From NCBI GenBank assembly GCA_023428785.1, contig JAEYWU010000139.1:1-64000 (forward strand): a stretch of 64,000 nucleotides of DNA, in the 5' to 3' direction. Of this stretch, positions 1-9,012 are shown in pieces. The notes under the pieces were generated by a model. The model was not told where the DNA came from. It did no database searches and was given only the letters and a program-made list of their open reading frames with translations. Both the position numbers and the translations under genes were made by a program. The stretch is from Pseudomonadota bacterium. Its GTDB lineage: Bacteria > Pseudomonadota > Alphaproteobacteria > Caulobacterales > Caulobacteraceae. Numbering within the stretch: position 1 is the stretch's first letter; every line of letters begins with the position of its first letter.

Positions 1-17
1 CCCCAGCATGGCTGGGG
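1..17 (-). terminator. 7-bp hairpin downstream of rnr (possible terminator)
   Basis: CCCCAGC and GCTGGGG form a perfect 7-bp stem with a 3-nt loop, starting 8 nt beyond the rnr stop codon. On the minus strand a U-tract would lie outside the window, so terminator function cannot be confirmed. Confidence 0.35.
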
Positions 18-24
18 AGGAGAC

Positions 25-2334
25 TCATCGGCGCTTACCCTTTTTGGGCGGGGCGTTCTTGCCGCCCGGCTTGGGTCCGCCGGGGCGGCCCTTGCCGCGG
101 GGCTTGCCGGAGGGCGGGCCGCCGCGATCGCGGACGCCGAGGCGCGGGCGGGGGGCGTTGGGGTCGGCGGGGGCGGGTTCGGAGATCATCTCGAACAGGA
201 GGCCGCCGGTGATGGGGGTGGCTTCCAGCAGGCGGACATCGACCATTCGGCCGAGCGTCCAGCGCTTGCCGGTGCGCTGGCCGACGAGGGCGTGGGCGCG
301 GTCGTCGTGGACGAAATATTCGTCGCCGAGATCGCGGACCGGGACGAGGCCGTCGGCGCCGGTTTCGTCCAGGCGGACGAACAGCCCGAACTTGGTCACG
401 CCGGTGATCCGGCCGGTGAACATCGCGCCCTCGCGGTCCGACAGGAAGGCGGCGACGTAGCGGTCGTTGGCGTCACGCTCGGCGGCCATGGAGCGGCGCT
501 CGGTCATGACGATGTGTTCGGCGATGGCCTCGAGCTGGCTGATCTCCTTGTCGGTCAGCCCATCCGAACCCAGGCCCAGCGCCCGGATGAGGCCCCGGTG
601 GACGATCAGGTCGGCGTAGCGGCGGATCGGCGAGGTGAAGTGGGCGTAGCGGTCGAGGTTCAGGCCGAAGTGGCCGAGGTTCTCAGGCGAATAGACCGCC
701 TGCATCTGGGTGCGCAGGACGACCTCGTTGACGATGTCGCCATGCGGGCCCTCGCGGGTGTCGTCCAGAAGCGCGTTGAATCGTTCCGTGCGCGGCGCCT
801 CGCCCTTGTTCCAGCGAAGGCCGATGGTGCCCAGGAAGTCCGACAGGTTGAAGATCTTCTCCTGGCTGGGCGCGTCGTGGACCCGGTAGATCAGGGGCGT
901 CTTCTTCTGCTCCAGGGTCTCGGCGGCCGAGACATTGGCCTGGATCATCATTTCCTCGATCAGGCGATGGGCCTCCAGCGAGCGGCGCGGCTCGATGGAG
1001 ACGACCTCGCCGTCCTCGTTCAGCTTGATCTTGCGCTCCATCGTTTCGATGGCCAGCGGGCTGCGCTTCTCGCGACCCTTGAGCATGACGCGGTAGGCGG
1101 CCCAGAGCGGTTTCAGGATCGGCTCCAGGATCGGGCCGGTGATGTCGTCGGGGCGGCCCTCGATGGCCTCCTGCGCCTGTTCGTAGGAGACCTTGGCGGC
1201 CGAGCGCATCAGGCCGCGCGTGAAGGTGTGGCCGGTCTTCTTGCCGTTCTTGTCAAAGACCATCCGCACGGCGAGACAGGCGCGCTCCTCGCCCATGCGC
1301 AGGGAACAGAGGTTGGACGACAGGGCGTGGGGCAGCATCGGCTCCACGCGGTCAGGGAAGTAGGTCGAGTTGCCCTTGTCCTTGGCCTCGCGGTCGAGCG
1401 CCGTGTTCAGCCGGACGTAGGCGGCGACATCGGCGATGGCGACCCAGACGATCCAGCCGCCCTTGTTGTTCGGGTTCTCGTCCGGCTCGGCATAGACGGC
1501 GTCGTCGTGGTCGCGCGCATCGACGGGGTCGATGGTGATGAGCGGGATCTTCCGCAGGTCCTCGCGGCCCTTGAGCGTCGGCGGCTGGGCGGCGGTCGCC
1601 TCGGCCTCGGCGGCCTCTGAGAAGCCGGTCGGCAGGCCGTGCGAATGGACCGCGATCAGGGAAGCGGCGCGGGGCTGGTCCTCGCGCCCCACCACCTCGA
1701 GGATGCGGCCGGGCTTGGGCCCGTAGCGGCTGGGCGTGCCGGCCAGTTCGGCGAGCACGATGTCGCCGTCCTTGAGGTCGCGGTCGCGGGCCTCGTGTTC
1801 GGCAATGACCAGCACGTCCTTGGCCTTGCGGTCGACGGGCTCGACGCGGACCTCGCGTTTGGATTTGCGGATGACGCCCAGGATGCGGTGCGCGCTCTGG
1901 CCCAGCTTCTTGATCAGGCGGGCCTCGTGGGCCTCGCCGACCTTTTCGAAGCGGACGAGCAGACGGTCGCCCATGCCGGGCGCGCCGGCGGCCTTTTCGT
2001 TGCGGTCAGGGGCCAGGCGCACGAGCGGCGCGTCGGACCCGGCCTTGACCAGGCGGACGTAGAGGTCGCCGTCGGCATCACGCTCGACGACGTCGGCCAC
2101 GCCCGTGGGAGGAAGCGAGCCGGCCTGGGCGAAGCCCTTGCGGCCGCGCTTGCCGAGCCGGCCTTCGCCTTCGAGTTCGCGCAGCATCTCGCGCAAGGCG
2201 CGGCGGTCCGCGCCCTTGAGGCCGAAAGCTTTGGCGATGTCGGATTTCTCGGCTTCTCCGGCTTCGCGGAGGAAACGGACGAGTTCGTCCTTAGTGGGCA
2301 GGCCGATGGGCCTGCGGTCTCTTGGTTTTTTCAT
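25..2334 (-). CDS. rnr: Ribonuclease R
   Basis: A 769-residue processive 3'-5' exoribonuclease of the RNB/RNase II family, acting on structured RNA in the cytoplasm. An N-terminal winged-helix-like segment (about residues 12-70) is followed by cold-shock-type OB domains and the RNB catalytic domain, whose Asp cluster (IDPVDARDHDDAV) lies near residue 275. An S1 domain follows (about 640-700), then a Gly/Lys/Pro/Arg-rich basic tail as is usual in RNase R. Length fits the family. The ATG at 2334 is preceded on its strand by a TACATT element 8 nt upstream, suggesting a very short or absent leader. It is transcribed away from the rest of the window. Identification is secure. Confidence 0.96.
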   Translation of the reverse strand: MKKPRDRRPIGLPTKDELVRFLREAGEAEKSDIAKAFGLKGADRRALREMLRELEGEGRLGKRGRKGFAQAGSLPPTGVADVVERDADGDLYVRLVKAGSDAPLVRLAPDRNEKAAGAPGMGDRLLVRFEKVGEAHEARLIKKLGQSAHRILGVIRKSKREVRVEPVDRKAKDVLVIAEHEARDRDLKDGDIVLAELAGTPSRYGPKPGRILEVVGREDQPRAASLIAVHSHGLPTGFSEAAEAEATAAQPPTLKGREDLRKIPLITIDPVDARDHDDAVYAEPDENPNNKGGWIVWVAIADVAAYVRLNTALDREAKDKGNSTYFPDRVEPMLPHALSSNLCSLRMGEERACLAVRMVFDKNGKKTGHTFTRGLMRSAAKVSYEQAQEAIEGRPDDITGPILEPILKPLWAAYRVMLKGREKRSPLAIETMERKIKLNEDGEVVSIEPRRSLEAHRLIEEMMIQANVSAAETLEQKKTPLIYRVHDAPSQEKIFNLSDFLGTIGLRWNKGEAPRTERFNALLDDTREGPHGDIVNEVVLRTQMQAVYSPENLGHFGLNLDRYAHFTSPIRRYADLIVHRGLIRALGLGSDGLTDKEISQLEAIAEHIVMTERRSMAAERDANDRYVAAFLSDREGAMFTGRITGVTKFGLFVRLDETGADGLVPVRDLGDEYFVHDDRAHALVGQRTGKRWTLGRMVDVRLLEATPITGGLLFEMISEPAPADPNAPRPRLGVRDRGGPPSGKPRGKGRPGGPKPGGKNAPPKKGKRR

Positions 2335-2421
2335 TGGCCCCCAATGTAGGGGCCCGAACGCAGGAATGCGAGCGCGAACCGCCGCCGGGGCGCGTTCGCC
2401 CCGCCCCGGGGCAGATTGGCG

Positions 2422-3099
2422 TCAGTCGTCAGAGGTCGTGGCGGCCGGGCTGCCATCGGTCGCCGCATCCGCCGCAGCTTCGGCGGCGAGGGCGGCTTCT
2501 TCAGCGGCGGCGGCGGCCGCTTCGGCCGCGGCTTCGCGTTCAGCCTCGATCAGGCTCTCGGGCAGAACCTCCTCACGCGTCAGGCCGACCTGTTCCAGGG
2601 TGGCCGGCGGGGTGGTGATGCCGCCGCGAATCCGGCGGGCGGCGTGTTCGCAGCGGCCCGGCAGGCCGAAGAACAGGTCAAAGGCTTCCTGACGGGCGTC
2701 AGCGTCGCCGTTCGTCAGATAGGGCTGCCAGCGGGTCATGGCCGCCTCATAGGCGGCGGTGGCCGAGGCGGTCTGGTCGGCCGACATGCGGGCCTGGCCG
2801 GCGGCGCGGGCGCTGGCGAAGTCGCGCTGTTCCAGGCGGCCCAGACGCATCAGCTCTTCGTCGGCGTTGGCTCCGAGGGTCTCGCCCAGCTGGATGTGAC
2901 CCGAGATCAGGCCGTCGCAATAGGCCAGGAAGCTGTAGTCGTCGGTCGGGGCGTTCGGCGGCAGGGGATAGGCATAGGCGCGAGCCTCGCGCTCGCGCAC
3001 GGACTCGGCGCTTTCGGTCGGGGCGGCGCGGGCGGTGATGATCGGACCGTCCTGGCCGGACAGGATCATGGCGGCGGCGAAGGCGAGGGTGAGCGACAT
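2422..3099 (-). CDS. Putative secreted Ala/Glu-rich protein
   Basis: A 225-residue protein I cannot assign to a named family. Its first 15 or so residues (MSLTLAFAAAMILSG) look like a short signal peptide. The middle part (about 45-170) is predicted helical with two cysteines, one in YCDGLISG and one in GRCEHAARR, which could form a disulfide in the periplasm. The last 45 residues are an Ala/Glu-rich low-complexity helix. It lies upstream of rnr on the same strand, 87 bp away, so co-transcription is possible. Reading frame, codon use and a plausible signal sequence make it a likely real gene. Function is unknown. Confidence 0.7.
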   Translation of the reverse strand: MSLTLAFAAAMILSGQDGPIITARAAPTESAESVREREARAYAYPLPPNAPTDDYSFLAYCDGLISGHIQLGETLGANADEELMRLGRLEQRDFASARAAGQARMSADQTASATAAYEAAMTRWQPYLTNGDADARQEAFDLFFGLPGRCEHAARRIRGGITTPPATLEQVGLTREEVLPESLIEAEREAAAEAAAAAAEEAALAAEAAADAATDGSPAATTSDD

Positions 3100-3286
3100 G
3101 GGATCTCGCGACGATGAACGGGGGCCCAGGCTGACCCGGGACTGTGGCGGACTCTAGACCGGGCGAAAGGGCTGCGCCACCTCACCGCACCTGACGTCAG
3201 GTTGCGATGCATTGACGCGACGGCCCCCGCGACCGACATTGCGGAAACCGGAAACGCGCGAAAGCGTTCCCGGTCCGAGGAGTGCG

Positions 3287-3610
3287 ATGACCCGTATCCA
3301 TACCTTCCGCCTTGGACCGCCCCCCGCCGATCGCGGACTGGGCGCGCTTCTGGGATGGGTCGTGGCTGTCATCGTGGGCGGTTTCGCGGTGCTGATCGGG
3401 GCGCTGTTCGCCCTTTTCGCCGGAATCGCGGTGGCCATCCTGGCGGCCTTCGCCTGGGTCGCGGTCAAGCTGGCCCGGCTGACGGGCGGTCGCCGGCGTG
3501 CGCCTCAGACCGCCGCTGCGCCAGCGGGCGTGGGTGACGGCGCCATCATCGACGCCCACAAGGTCGGGGACCAGTGGGTGGCCTACGGCTACGACCAGCC
3601 GTCGCGCTGA
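3287..3610 (+). CDS. Small two-TM membrane protein
   Basis: About 107 residues from the ATG at 3287, which follows a GAGGAG ribosome-binding site (3277-3282). A longer reading frame begins upstream but its extra N-terminus is Arg/Pro-rich and improbable. Residues about 22-65 form two adjoining hydrophobic segments rich in Gly, Ala and Val (LLGWVVAVIVGGFAVLIGAL, then ALFAGIAVAILAAFAWVAV). A short basic stretch (GGRRRA) and a soluble tail ending GYDQPSR follow. It ends 13 nt before the amidase gene and is probably co-transcribed with it, suggesting an envelope role. No function is recognised. Confidence 0.65.
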   Translation: MTRIHTFRLGPPPADRGLGALLGWVVAVIVGGFAVLIGALFALFAGIAVAILAAFAWVAVKLARLTGGRRRAPQTAAAPAGVGDGAIIDAHKVGDQWVAYGYDQPSR

Positions 3611-3623
3611 GCGCGCGCCTGAC

Positions 3624-4394
3624 GTGACACAACCGCTTTCCTTCATCGACAGGCCGACGCCGAACTTCGACGCGCGTCGCAGCCTGCCGGACATGATCAT
3701 CCTGCACTACACCGGCATGGAATCGGGCGAGGCCGCGATCGAGCGGCTGTGCGATCCCGAGGCGCGGGTCTCGGCCCACTATGTGGTCGAGGAGGATGGG
3801 CGGATCTTCCGGCTGGCTCCGGAAGAGCGGCGCTGCTGGCACGCGGGGATTTCCCATTGGCGCGGCGAGGAAGAGCTGAACCACGTCTCGATCGGCATCG
3901 AGATCGTCAATCCGGGCCACGAGTTCGGCTATCGCCCCTTTCCGGAGGCGCAGGTTGAGGCGGTGATCGCCCTGGTCGCGGATATCCGCAGCCGCTGGAC
4001 CATCACCAACGACCGCATCATCGGCCATTCCGACGTGGCGCCGGACCGCAAGGAAGATCCCGGCGAGCTGTTCCCCTGGAAGCGGCTGGCCGAGGCGGGG
4101 CATGGCCTGTGGTTCGAGCCGGCCCTCGAGCGCATCGCGGCGCTGGGCCCGCCCATCGGTCCGGGCGAGGAGGGTCTGGGCGTGGTCGTCCTTCAGGCGG
4201 GGCTGAGGCGGCTGGGCTACGGGCTGGAACAGACCGGCGTCTATGACGAGGCGACGAAGCTGACGGTGACGGCCTTCCAGCGTCACTGGCGGCAGGCGGA
4301 CATCGGCGGCATCGCCGACGGTGAGACCCGGGCGCGGCTGGTGGGGCTGTTGCAGCTGGCCTCAGCGGAGAGCGTGACCGGGGTGCTCGACTAG
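3624..4394 (+). CDS. N-acetylmuramoyl-L-alanine amidase, AmpD-like, with PG-binding domain
   Basis: A 256-residue Amidase_2 (AmpD/PGRP fold) enzyme that would cut the MurNAc-L-Ala bond of peptidoglycan fragments during turnover or recycling. Zinc ligands are visible at His28 (IILHYTG) and His135 (IIGHSDVAPDRKEDPG, also carrying the catalytic-loop Lys and third ligand Asp). The C-terminal third (about 175-245) resembles a peptidoglycan-binding type 1 domain (LQAGLRRLGYGLEQTGVYD, then VTAFQRHWR). The GTG at 3624 is chosen because it lies just before the conserved N-terminus; an upstream extension is Arg-rich. There is no signal peptide, so a cytoplasmic recycling role is favoured. Family is sure; cytoplasmic versus periplasmic role is inference. 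Confidence 0.9.
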   Translation: MTQPLSFIDRPTPNFDARRSLPDMIILHYTGMESGEAAIERLCDPEARVSAHYVVEEDGRIFRLAPEERRCWHAGISHWRGEEELNHVSIGIEIVNPGHEFGYRPFPEAQVEAVIALVADIRSRWTITNDRIIGHSDVAPDRKEDPGELFPWKRLAEAGHGLWFEPALERIAALGPPIGPGEEGLGVVVLQAGLRRLGYGLEQTGVYDEATKLTVTAFQRHWRQADIGGIADGETRARLVGLLQLASAESVTGVLD

Positions 4395-4461
4395 CTGCTT
4401 CGGCAAGCATGAGGATGGCGAGTTTCGCCCCGTAGCCTCGCCAAGCCCTAGCTGCCAAACT

Positions 4462-4767
4462 ATGCCCATGAGCCTACATCGACACGATCCCGCTGATCGG
4501 ACCCCGCCATGGGGGAAACTAGTGCGTATCGAGGATGCCTTCGATTTGCCGGATCGCGGGACAGTTGTGCAGGTAAGGGCGTGGGTGCCGGGCAATGCTT
4601 GCCGAGTGAGACTCAATCCCGGCAAGCGCGGCGCGGTTGAGATCACAGCTTTCGTCGACCAGCCCATCGGCGATCACATCCAAGTGGCTCTATTGGTCAT
4701 CGGCTATCCTGCCTCAGATTTCAGCATTGGCGATGAGATCGAATTCATCTCTGAAGAAGTCACATAA
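4462..4767 (+). CDS. Small protein resembling EF-Tu domain 2
   Basis: A 101-residue protein. Residues about 20-50 (RIEDAFDLPDRGTVVQVRAW) match the start of the beta-barrel domain 2 of EF-Tu-like translation GTPases, where F-x-x-x-G-R-G-T-V-V is the hallmark, and the C-terminus ends in short beta-rich segments (IGDEIEFISEEV). There is no GTPase domain, so it is not an elongation factor. Codon use is less GC-biased than in neighbouring genes, hinting at transfer or relaxed selection. It sits alone just before rnpB. The similarity is motif-level only and the function is unknown. Confidence 0.55.
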   Translation: MPMSLHRHDPADRTPPWGKLVRIEDAFDLPDRGTVVQVRAWVPGNACRVRLNPGKRGAVEITAFVDQPIGDHIQVALLVIGYPASDFSIGDEIEFISEEVT

Positions 4768-4856
4768 CCACGTATGGCTTACATCAAGGGTGGGCGATGG
4801 GGTTAGCTCCCTGTCCATGCATTGACCCCGGCCCGCCAAGCGGCCATCTCTCCACC

Positions 4857-5221
4857 GTCAGACGGCCGGGCGGTCGCGGCGTGCAAGCGTCGAGGAAAGT
4901 CCGGGCTCCACGGCGAAAAGGCGGCGGGTAACGCCCGCCCGGGGTGACCCGAGGGATAGCGCCACAGAAAGCAAACCGCCTCTTCGGAGGTAAGGGTGAA
5001 AGGGTGGGGTAAGAGCCCACCGCGGGCCTGGCGACAGGACCGGCATGGCAAGCCCCGCCTGGAGCAAGACCGAATAGGGACACCGCGCGGATCATCGATC
5101 CGCAGGGCTCGCCGGCCCGAGGTGTCCGGGTAGGTCGCGAGAACCGCTTAGCAATGGGCGGTCCAGAGGAATGACCGTCACCCGCTTGCGGGGACAGAAC
5201 CCGGCTTACAGGCCGTCTGAC
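4857..5221 (+). ncRNA. rnpB: RNase P RNA, bacterial type A
   Basis: The catalytic RNA that trims tRNA 5' leaders. The terminal P1 helix is visible as gtcagacggcc (4857-4867) pairing with ggccgtctgac (5211-5221). Universally conserved core strings are present: GAGGAAAGTCCGGGCTC near the 5' end (P4/CRI), GAGGAATGACCG (5166-5177), and ACAGAACCCGGCTTA near the 3' end, which completes P4. Length (365 nt) fits alphaproteobacterial type A RNAs. Short reading frames across it on both strands are spurious. Confidence 0.97.
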
Positions 5222-5301
5222 ATTTTCCCCTCCAAGACCAGAAAACCACCGTTAGCACGGCGCGCAAGCGCTTGCGGAGCATTGGGTTCCGCTTTCGTTC
5301 T

Positions 5302-5351
5302 CATCGTTACTTTGTGTGATCAGATATACTTGAATCTGACCTTCTAGAGTC
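5302..5351 (+). promoter_or_regulatory. mraZ promoter region with two GANTC sites
   Basis: The 262-bp gap between rnpB and mraZ holds a good -10 candidate TATACT at 5325-5330. GAATC (5332-5336) and GAGTC (5347-5351) lie immediately downstream, about where transcription would start. GANTC is the CcrM methylation site in Caulobacterales, and promoters carrying it can respond to methylation state through GcrA. No convincing -35 hexamer is seen. The rest of the gap is GGG-rich leader with no gene. Confidence 0.45.
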
Positions 5352-5484
5352 AGTGAGTGTCATTGCATCCCAATGAGGAACATGGTAACCCAAACACTAA
5401 GAACCGGGAGGGGCTGCGGGATGGTTCCGCGGGGCCGGGTTCTGGGAAAGGGGCGGGCCGCAAGAGGGCTCGAAGGGCGCGCGG

Positions 5485-5952
5485 GTGTTTCTCTCGACCT
5501 ACGAGAAGCCGCTGGACGCCAAGAGGCGCTTCGTCACGCCTGCCGACTACCGCAATCCCGAAGACGGTTCGCACGAGGCGCTGTTCGTCTTTCCGTGCCT
5601 GTCCGAGCCCTGTCTCGAGGCGGGCGGCGTCATGCTCCGCAAGCAATATGAGGCGATGGCGCTGCAGCTGCCGTTCGCCCACGAGACGCGCAAGGCGATC
5701 TCGATGAAGGTCTTCGCCCAGTCCAAGACCCTGTCCTACGACACCGCCGGCCGCATCACCCTGCCGGACTGGATGTGCGAGCCGTTCGGGCTGAAGGACG
5801 AGGTGGTGCTGGTGGGGATGATGGACCGGTTCCTGATCTGGTCGCCCGAAGCCTACCGGCCGTGGGCTGAGCGCATGAACGCCGTCGCCGGCGCGGGCGC
5901 CGCCGAACTGGCCAATGTCGAATATGCGAAGCTGACCGGAGGCGGCGAATGA
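5485..5952 (+). CDS. mraZ: MraZ, transcriptional regulator of the dcw cluster
   Basis: A 155-residue MraZ/AbrB-fold protein, slightly longer than average. Two SpoVT/AbrB-like halves are seen: residues about 1-55 ([20 protein letters not shown]) and about 75-125 ([17 protein letters not shown], then [19 protein letters not shown]). The family binds DNA upstream of its own operon and modulates dcw transcription. GTG at 5485 begins exactly at the conserved N-terminus, with GAAGGG about 10 nt upstream as ribosome-binding site. Its stop overlaps the rsmH start (ATGA), so the two are translationally coupled. Confidence 0.93.
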   Translation: MFLSTYEKPLDAKRRFVTPADYRNPEDGSHEALFVFPCLSEPCLEAGGVMLRKQYEAMALQLPFAHETRKAISMKVFAQSKTLSYDTAGRITLPDWMCEPFGLKDEVVLVGMMDRFLIWSPEAYRPWAERMNAVAGAGAAELANVEYAKLTGGGE

Positions 5953-6896
5953 GCCCGCACCTCTCGGTCATGCTGAACGAGGTGCTGGCGGCCGCCGATC
6001 CGAAGCCGGGCGATCTGGTCATCGACGGAACCTTCGGCGCGGGCGGCTACACCCGCGCTTTTCTGCATGCGGGATGCGAGGTCATCGGGCTGGACCGGGA
6101 CCCGACCGTCCAGCCGCACGCCGACCGCCTGTCGGCTGAGTTCCCCAACACCTTCCGCCTGATCCGTCGTCGCTTTTCCGAAATGGCGGACGCCCTGGCC
6201 GAGGTCGGACCGGCCTCGTGCGATGTGGTCGTGCTGGATATCGGCGTCTCGTCCATGCAGCTGGATCAGGCCGAGCGCGGCTTCTCCTTCATGAAGGACG
6301 GCCCGCTGGACATGCGCATGTCCGACGAGGGCCAGACCGCCGCCGATCTGGTCAATACGCTCGACCACGGGCCGCTGGCGCATCTGATCAAGGAGTTCGG
6401 CGAGGAACGGGAATCCGGCCGGATCGCCTCGGCTATCCTCCGTCGTCGCGCCGAGCAGCCGTTCTCGCGGACGCTGGACCTGGCGGAGGTGATCGAAAAG
6501 GCCCTGGGCGGCCGTCGCGGCGCGCCGATCCATCCCGCGACCCGGACCTTCCAGGCCCTGCGCATCGCCGTGAACGACGAACTGGGTGAGCTGGCCGAAG
6601 GCCTAGCCGCAGCCGAACAGGTTCTGAAGCCGGGCGGACGTCTGGTGGTCGTGACCTTCCATTCGCTCGAAGACCGCATGGTCAAGCGCTTCCTCAATGA
6701 GCGCGCCGGCAAGGGCGGGGGCGGTTCGCGCCACCTGCCGCCGCAGGCCGTGGTCGCCGGGCCAAGCTTCAGCCTCATCGGCAAGGGCCTTGTCGAGGCT
6801 TCCGCCGAAGAGGCCCGGGAAAATCCGCGTGCGCGCTCGGCCAAGCTGCGCGCCGCGATCCGCACTGATGCGCCAGTCTGGAGGGCGGCCGCATGA
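5949..6896 (+). CDS. rsmH: 16S rRNA m4C1402 methyltransferase RsmH
   Basis: A 315-residue S-adenosylmethionine-dependent enzyme (MraW) that N4-methylates C1402 of 16S rRNA in the decoding centre. The SAM-binding loop is visible near residue 27 ([14 protein letters not shown]). The inserted helical domain follows, and the conserved C-terminal part includes [16 protein letters not shown] around residue 235 and [11 protein letters not shown] near the end. Start ATG overlaps the mraZ stop and its own stop overlaps the ftsL start by ATGA, as expected in a tightly coupled dcw operon. Confidence 0.96.
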   Translation: MSPHLSVMLNEVLAAADPKPGDLVIDGTFGAGGYTRAFLHAGCEVIGLDRDPTVQPHADRLSAEFPNTFRLIRRRFSEMADALAEVGPASCDVVVLDIGVSSMQLDQAERGFSFMKDGPLDMRMSDEGQTAADLVNTLDHGPLAHLIKEFGEERESGRIASAILRRRAEQPFSRTLDLAEVIEKALGGRRGAPIHPATRTFQALRIAVNDELGELAEGLAAAEQVLKPGGRLVVVTFHSLEDRMVKRFLNERAGKGGGGSRHLPPQAVVAGPSFSLIGKGLVEASAEEARENPRARSAKLRAAIRTDAPVWRAAA

Positions 6897-7240
6897 CCGA
6901 GATTCCTATGCGCCTTCGCCGCAGCCGGGTGCGGATGTTCGAGATCTCCGCCTTCGTCTGCCTCGTGGCACTGGTGGCCTGGGTCTATGTGGCCAAGGCC
7001 ACGGGCGCGGACGAGCGCGCCACCATCCGGGACCTGCAGAACGACATCCGCTCCGAGCAGCGCCAGATCCGCATCCTGCGCGCCGAGGCGGCGCATCTCG
7101 AGCGGCCGTCGCGGCTGGAGGCTCTGGTGCGCGACCATACGGACCTCGCGCCTGTGGAGCCGGTGAACGAAACGCGCCCCGAGAACCTCGACGCGATAGC
7201 AACTCACGGAGAATCCCGAGAGGGAGGGGTTCAGCCATGA
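6893..7240 (+). CDS. ftsL: Cell division protein FtsL
   Basis: A 115-residue bitopic membrane protein in the usual ftsL position between rsmH and ftsI. A short basic cytoplasmic N-terminus (RLRRSRVR) is followed by one transmembrane helix (about 16-35, [17 protein letters not shown]) and a coiled-coil-like periplasmic stretch (about 40-85, [20 protein letters not shown]). FtsL joins FtsB and FtsQ and activates FtsW/FtsI at the septum. Sequence similarity in this family is weak, so the call leans on topology and position. Both ends overlap neighbouring genes by four bases. Confidence 0.88.
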   Translation: MTEIPMRLRRSRVRMFEISAFVCLVALVAWVYVAKATGADERATIRDLQNDIRSEQRQIRILRAEAAHLERPSRLEALVRDHTDLAPVEPVNETRPENLDAIATHGESREGGVQP

Positions 7241-9012
7241 GCCTCATTGAACTCGGACGCCGAATTCTCCCGCGCCCCAGCGCGCGCGGCCTCGCGGAGT
7301 GGATCCAGTCCCTGGAGCACGCCTTCGAGAAGGCGCGCGCCGATGGCCGCATCGAGAACGACACGCGCTTCCGGATGAAGATGGTGGCGGGCGTCTTCAG
7401 CCTGATCTTCCTGGCCCTGATGATGGGCGCGGCGCGCGCGGCCCTGTTCTCGGGCCTAAGCGGACCGACCGCCGGATCGGGCGTCGATGTGGTCCAGCGC
7501 GGCGACCTGACCGACCGCAACGGCCTGTTGATGGCGACCAACCTGCCGCACTACCGACTGGTCATCGAGCCGAGCGAGACGGTCGACGCCGCCTTCGTCC
7601 AGGAGCGCATCCTCTCGGCCCTGCCCGAGATGCCCAGGACCAGCCGCCGCCGTCTGGCCCGCATCCTGTCGGGTGAGGAGCGCGGCTTCATCATGGGCGG
7701 TCTGACGGCCGAGGATCGCCAGCGAGTTCACGCCCTGGCGCTGGGCGGGGTCTATTTCGAGGAGGAGGACGCCCGCGTCTATCCGCTGAACGACCTGGGC
7801 GCCCATGTCATCGGCTTCGCCAACCAGGAAGGCGACGGCGCCGCCGGCTTCGAGGCGGCGTTCAACCAGCAGATCCGTGAGGCGGGCCAGACCGGCGGCT
7901 CGGTCGCTCTCTCCATCGACCTGCGGGTCCAGGGCGCGCTGGAGAACGAGCTCGAGGCGGTGGCGATCGACCAGCAGGTGATCGGCGCGGTCGGCGTCGT
8001 GACGAATATCCGGACCGGTGAGGTCCTGGCCATGGCCTCCTATCCCGATTTCGACCCGAACCATCGGGGCCAGTCCGAGAGCTCGGCCTTCATCAACCGC
8101 GCCGCCGGCCAAGTGTGGGAGATGGGCTCGACCTTCAAGATCTTCTCGGTCGCGGCCGGTCTGGATTCGGGCACGGTCCGCCCCGACAGCATCGTCGACG
8201 CGGCCGGCGGCCTGCGCCTGGGCGGCCGGGTCATCAACGACTTCCACGGCGTGAACCGCGCCATGACCGTCGAAGAGGTCTTCACCCATTCGTCCAACAT
8301 CGGCACCAGCCGGATCGCGGCCATGATGGGCGGCGATGTGATGCAGTCGTACTATGACGAGTTCGGCCTGCTGGACCGCATGCAGATCGGTCTGGCGGAA
8401 TCGACCGCGCCGCTGGTCCCCAGGCGCTGGGACGCCAACACCATCGCCTCGGCTTCGTTCGGCCATGCCATGGCGGTGACGCCCCTGCAGGTGGCCGCCG
8501 GCGTCGGCGCGATCATGAATGGCGGCGAATATGTGCCGCTGACCCTGCGTCCGGTGCGCGACCGCTCGCTGCTCCAGCCGCGCCGGGTGGTGTCGCCCCA
8601 GACCTCGCTGCAGATGCTGCGCCTGATGCGCCTGAACGTGACCAACGGATCGGGCCGCCGCGCCGACATCGAGGGCTTCTCGGTGGGCGGCAAGACGGGC
8701 ACCGCCGAGAAATACACCAATGGCCGGCCTGACCGGACGCGCGTCGTCTCCTCCTTCGTCTCGGTCTTCCCGACCGAGGGGCCGCTGACCCAGGACCGCT
8801 ATCTGGTGCTCATCCTGCTGGACGAGCCTCGCGGCTCAGCCCAGTCGGGCGGCGCGCGCACCGCCGGCTTCACCGCCGCGCCCGCCGTCGGCCGCGTGAT
8901 CCGCCGCATCGGACCGTTCCTGGGCGTGCGCCGCCAGCGCACCGGCGAACTGACCGCCGAGCACCTGCAGCCCCTGTCCGAGGACGGGTCAGTGGTGGGC
9001 GAGCCTCAATGA
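7237..9012 (+). CDS. ftsI: Septal peptidoglycan transpeptidase FtsI (PBP3)
   Basis: A 591-residue class B penicillin-binding protein that cross-links septal peptidoglycan. ATG 7237 overlaps the ftsL stop; the frame is open further upstream only as an antiparallel artefact within rsmH. There is one transmembrane helix at about 48-70, then the pedestal domain, then the transpeptidase domain with SxxK (STFKIF, about residue 298), SSN (HSSNIG) and KTG (GGKTGTAEK). There are no PASTA domains. It acts with FtsW in the periplasm. All catalytic motifs are intact. Confidence 0.96.
   Translation: MSLIELGRRILPRPSARGLAEWIQSLEHAFEKARADGRIENDTRFRMKMVAGVFSLIFLALMMGAARAALFSGLSGPTAGSGVDVVQRGDLTDRNGLLMATNLPHYRLVIEPSETVDAAFVQERILSALPEMPRTSRRRLARILSGEERGFIMGGLTAEDRQRVHALALGGVYFEEEDARVYPLNDLGAHVIGFANQEGDGAAGFEAAFNQQIREAGQTGGSVALSIDLRVQGALENELEAVAIDQQVIGAVGVVTNIRTGEVLAMASYPDFDPNHRGQSESSAFINRAAGQVWEMGSTFKIFSVAAGLDSGTVRPDSIVDAAGGLRLGGRVINDFHGVNRAMTVEEVFTHSSNIGTSRIAAMMGGDVMQSYYDEFGLLDRMQIGLAESTAPLVPRRWDANTIASASFGHAMAVTPLQVAAGVGAIMNGGEYVPLTLRPVRDRSLLQPRRVVSPQTSLQMLRLMRLNVTNGSGRRADIEGFSVGGKTGTAEKYTNGRPDRTRVVSSFVSVFPTEGPLTQDRYLVLILLDEPRGSAQSGGARTAGFTAAPAVGRVIRRIGPFLGVRRQRTGELTAEHLQPLSEDGSVVGEPQ

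Noticed and set aside
292..1620. 442-residue plus-strand frame across rnr
   Set aside because: It lies antisense within the intact RNase R gene and its translation is Asp/Gly/Leu/Val-rich with no family features; typical of high-GC opposite-strand frames.
4784..5095. Short minus-strand frames across rnpB
   Set aside because: They overlap the RNase P RNA, whose conserved helices and core motifs explain the sequence.
5406..5455. GGG clusters upstream of mraZ as MraZ boxes
   Set aside because: The GGG triplets do not keep the regular ten-base spacing expected for MraZ operator repeats.
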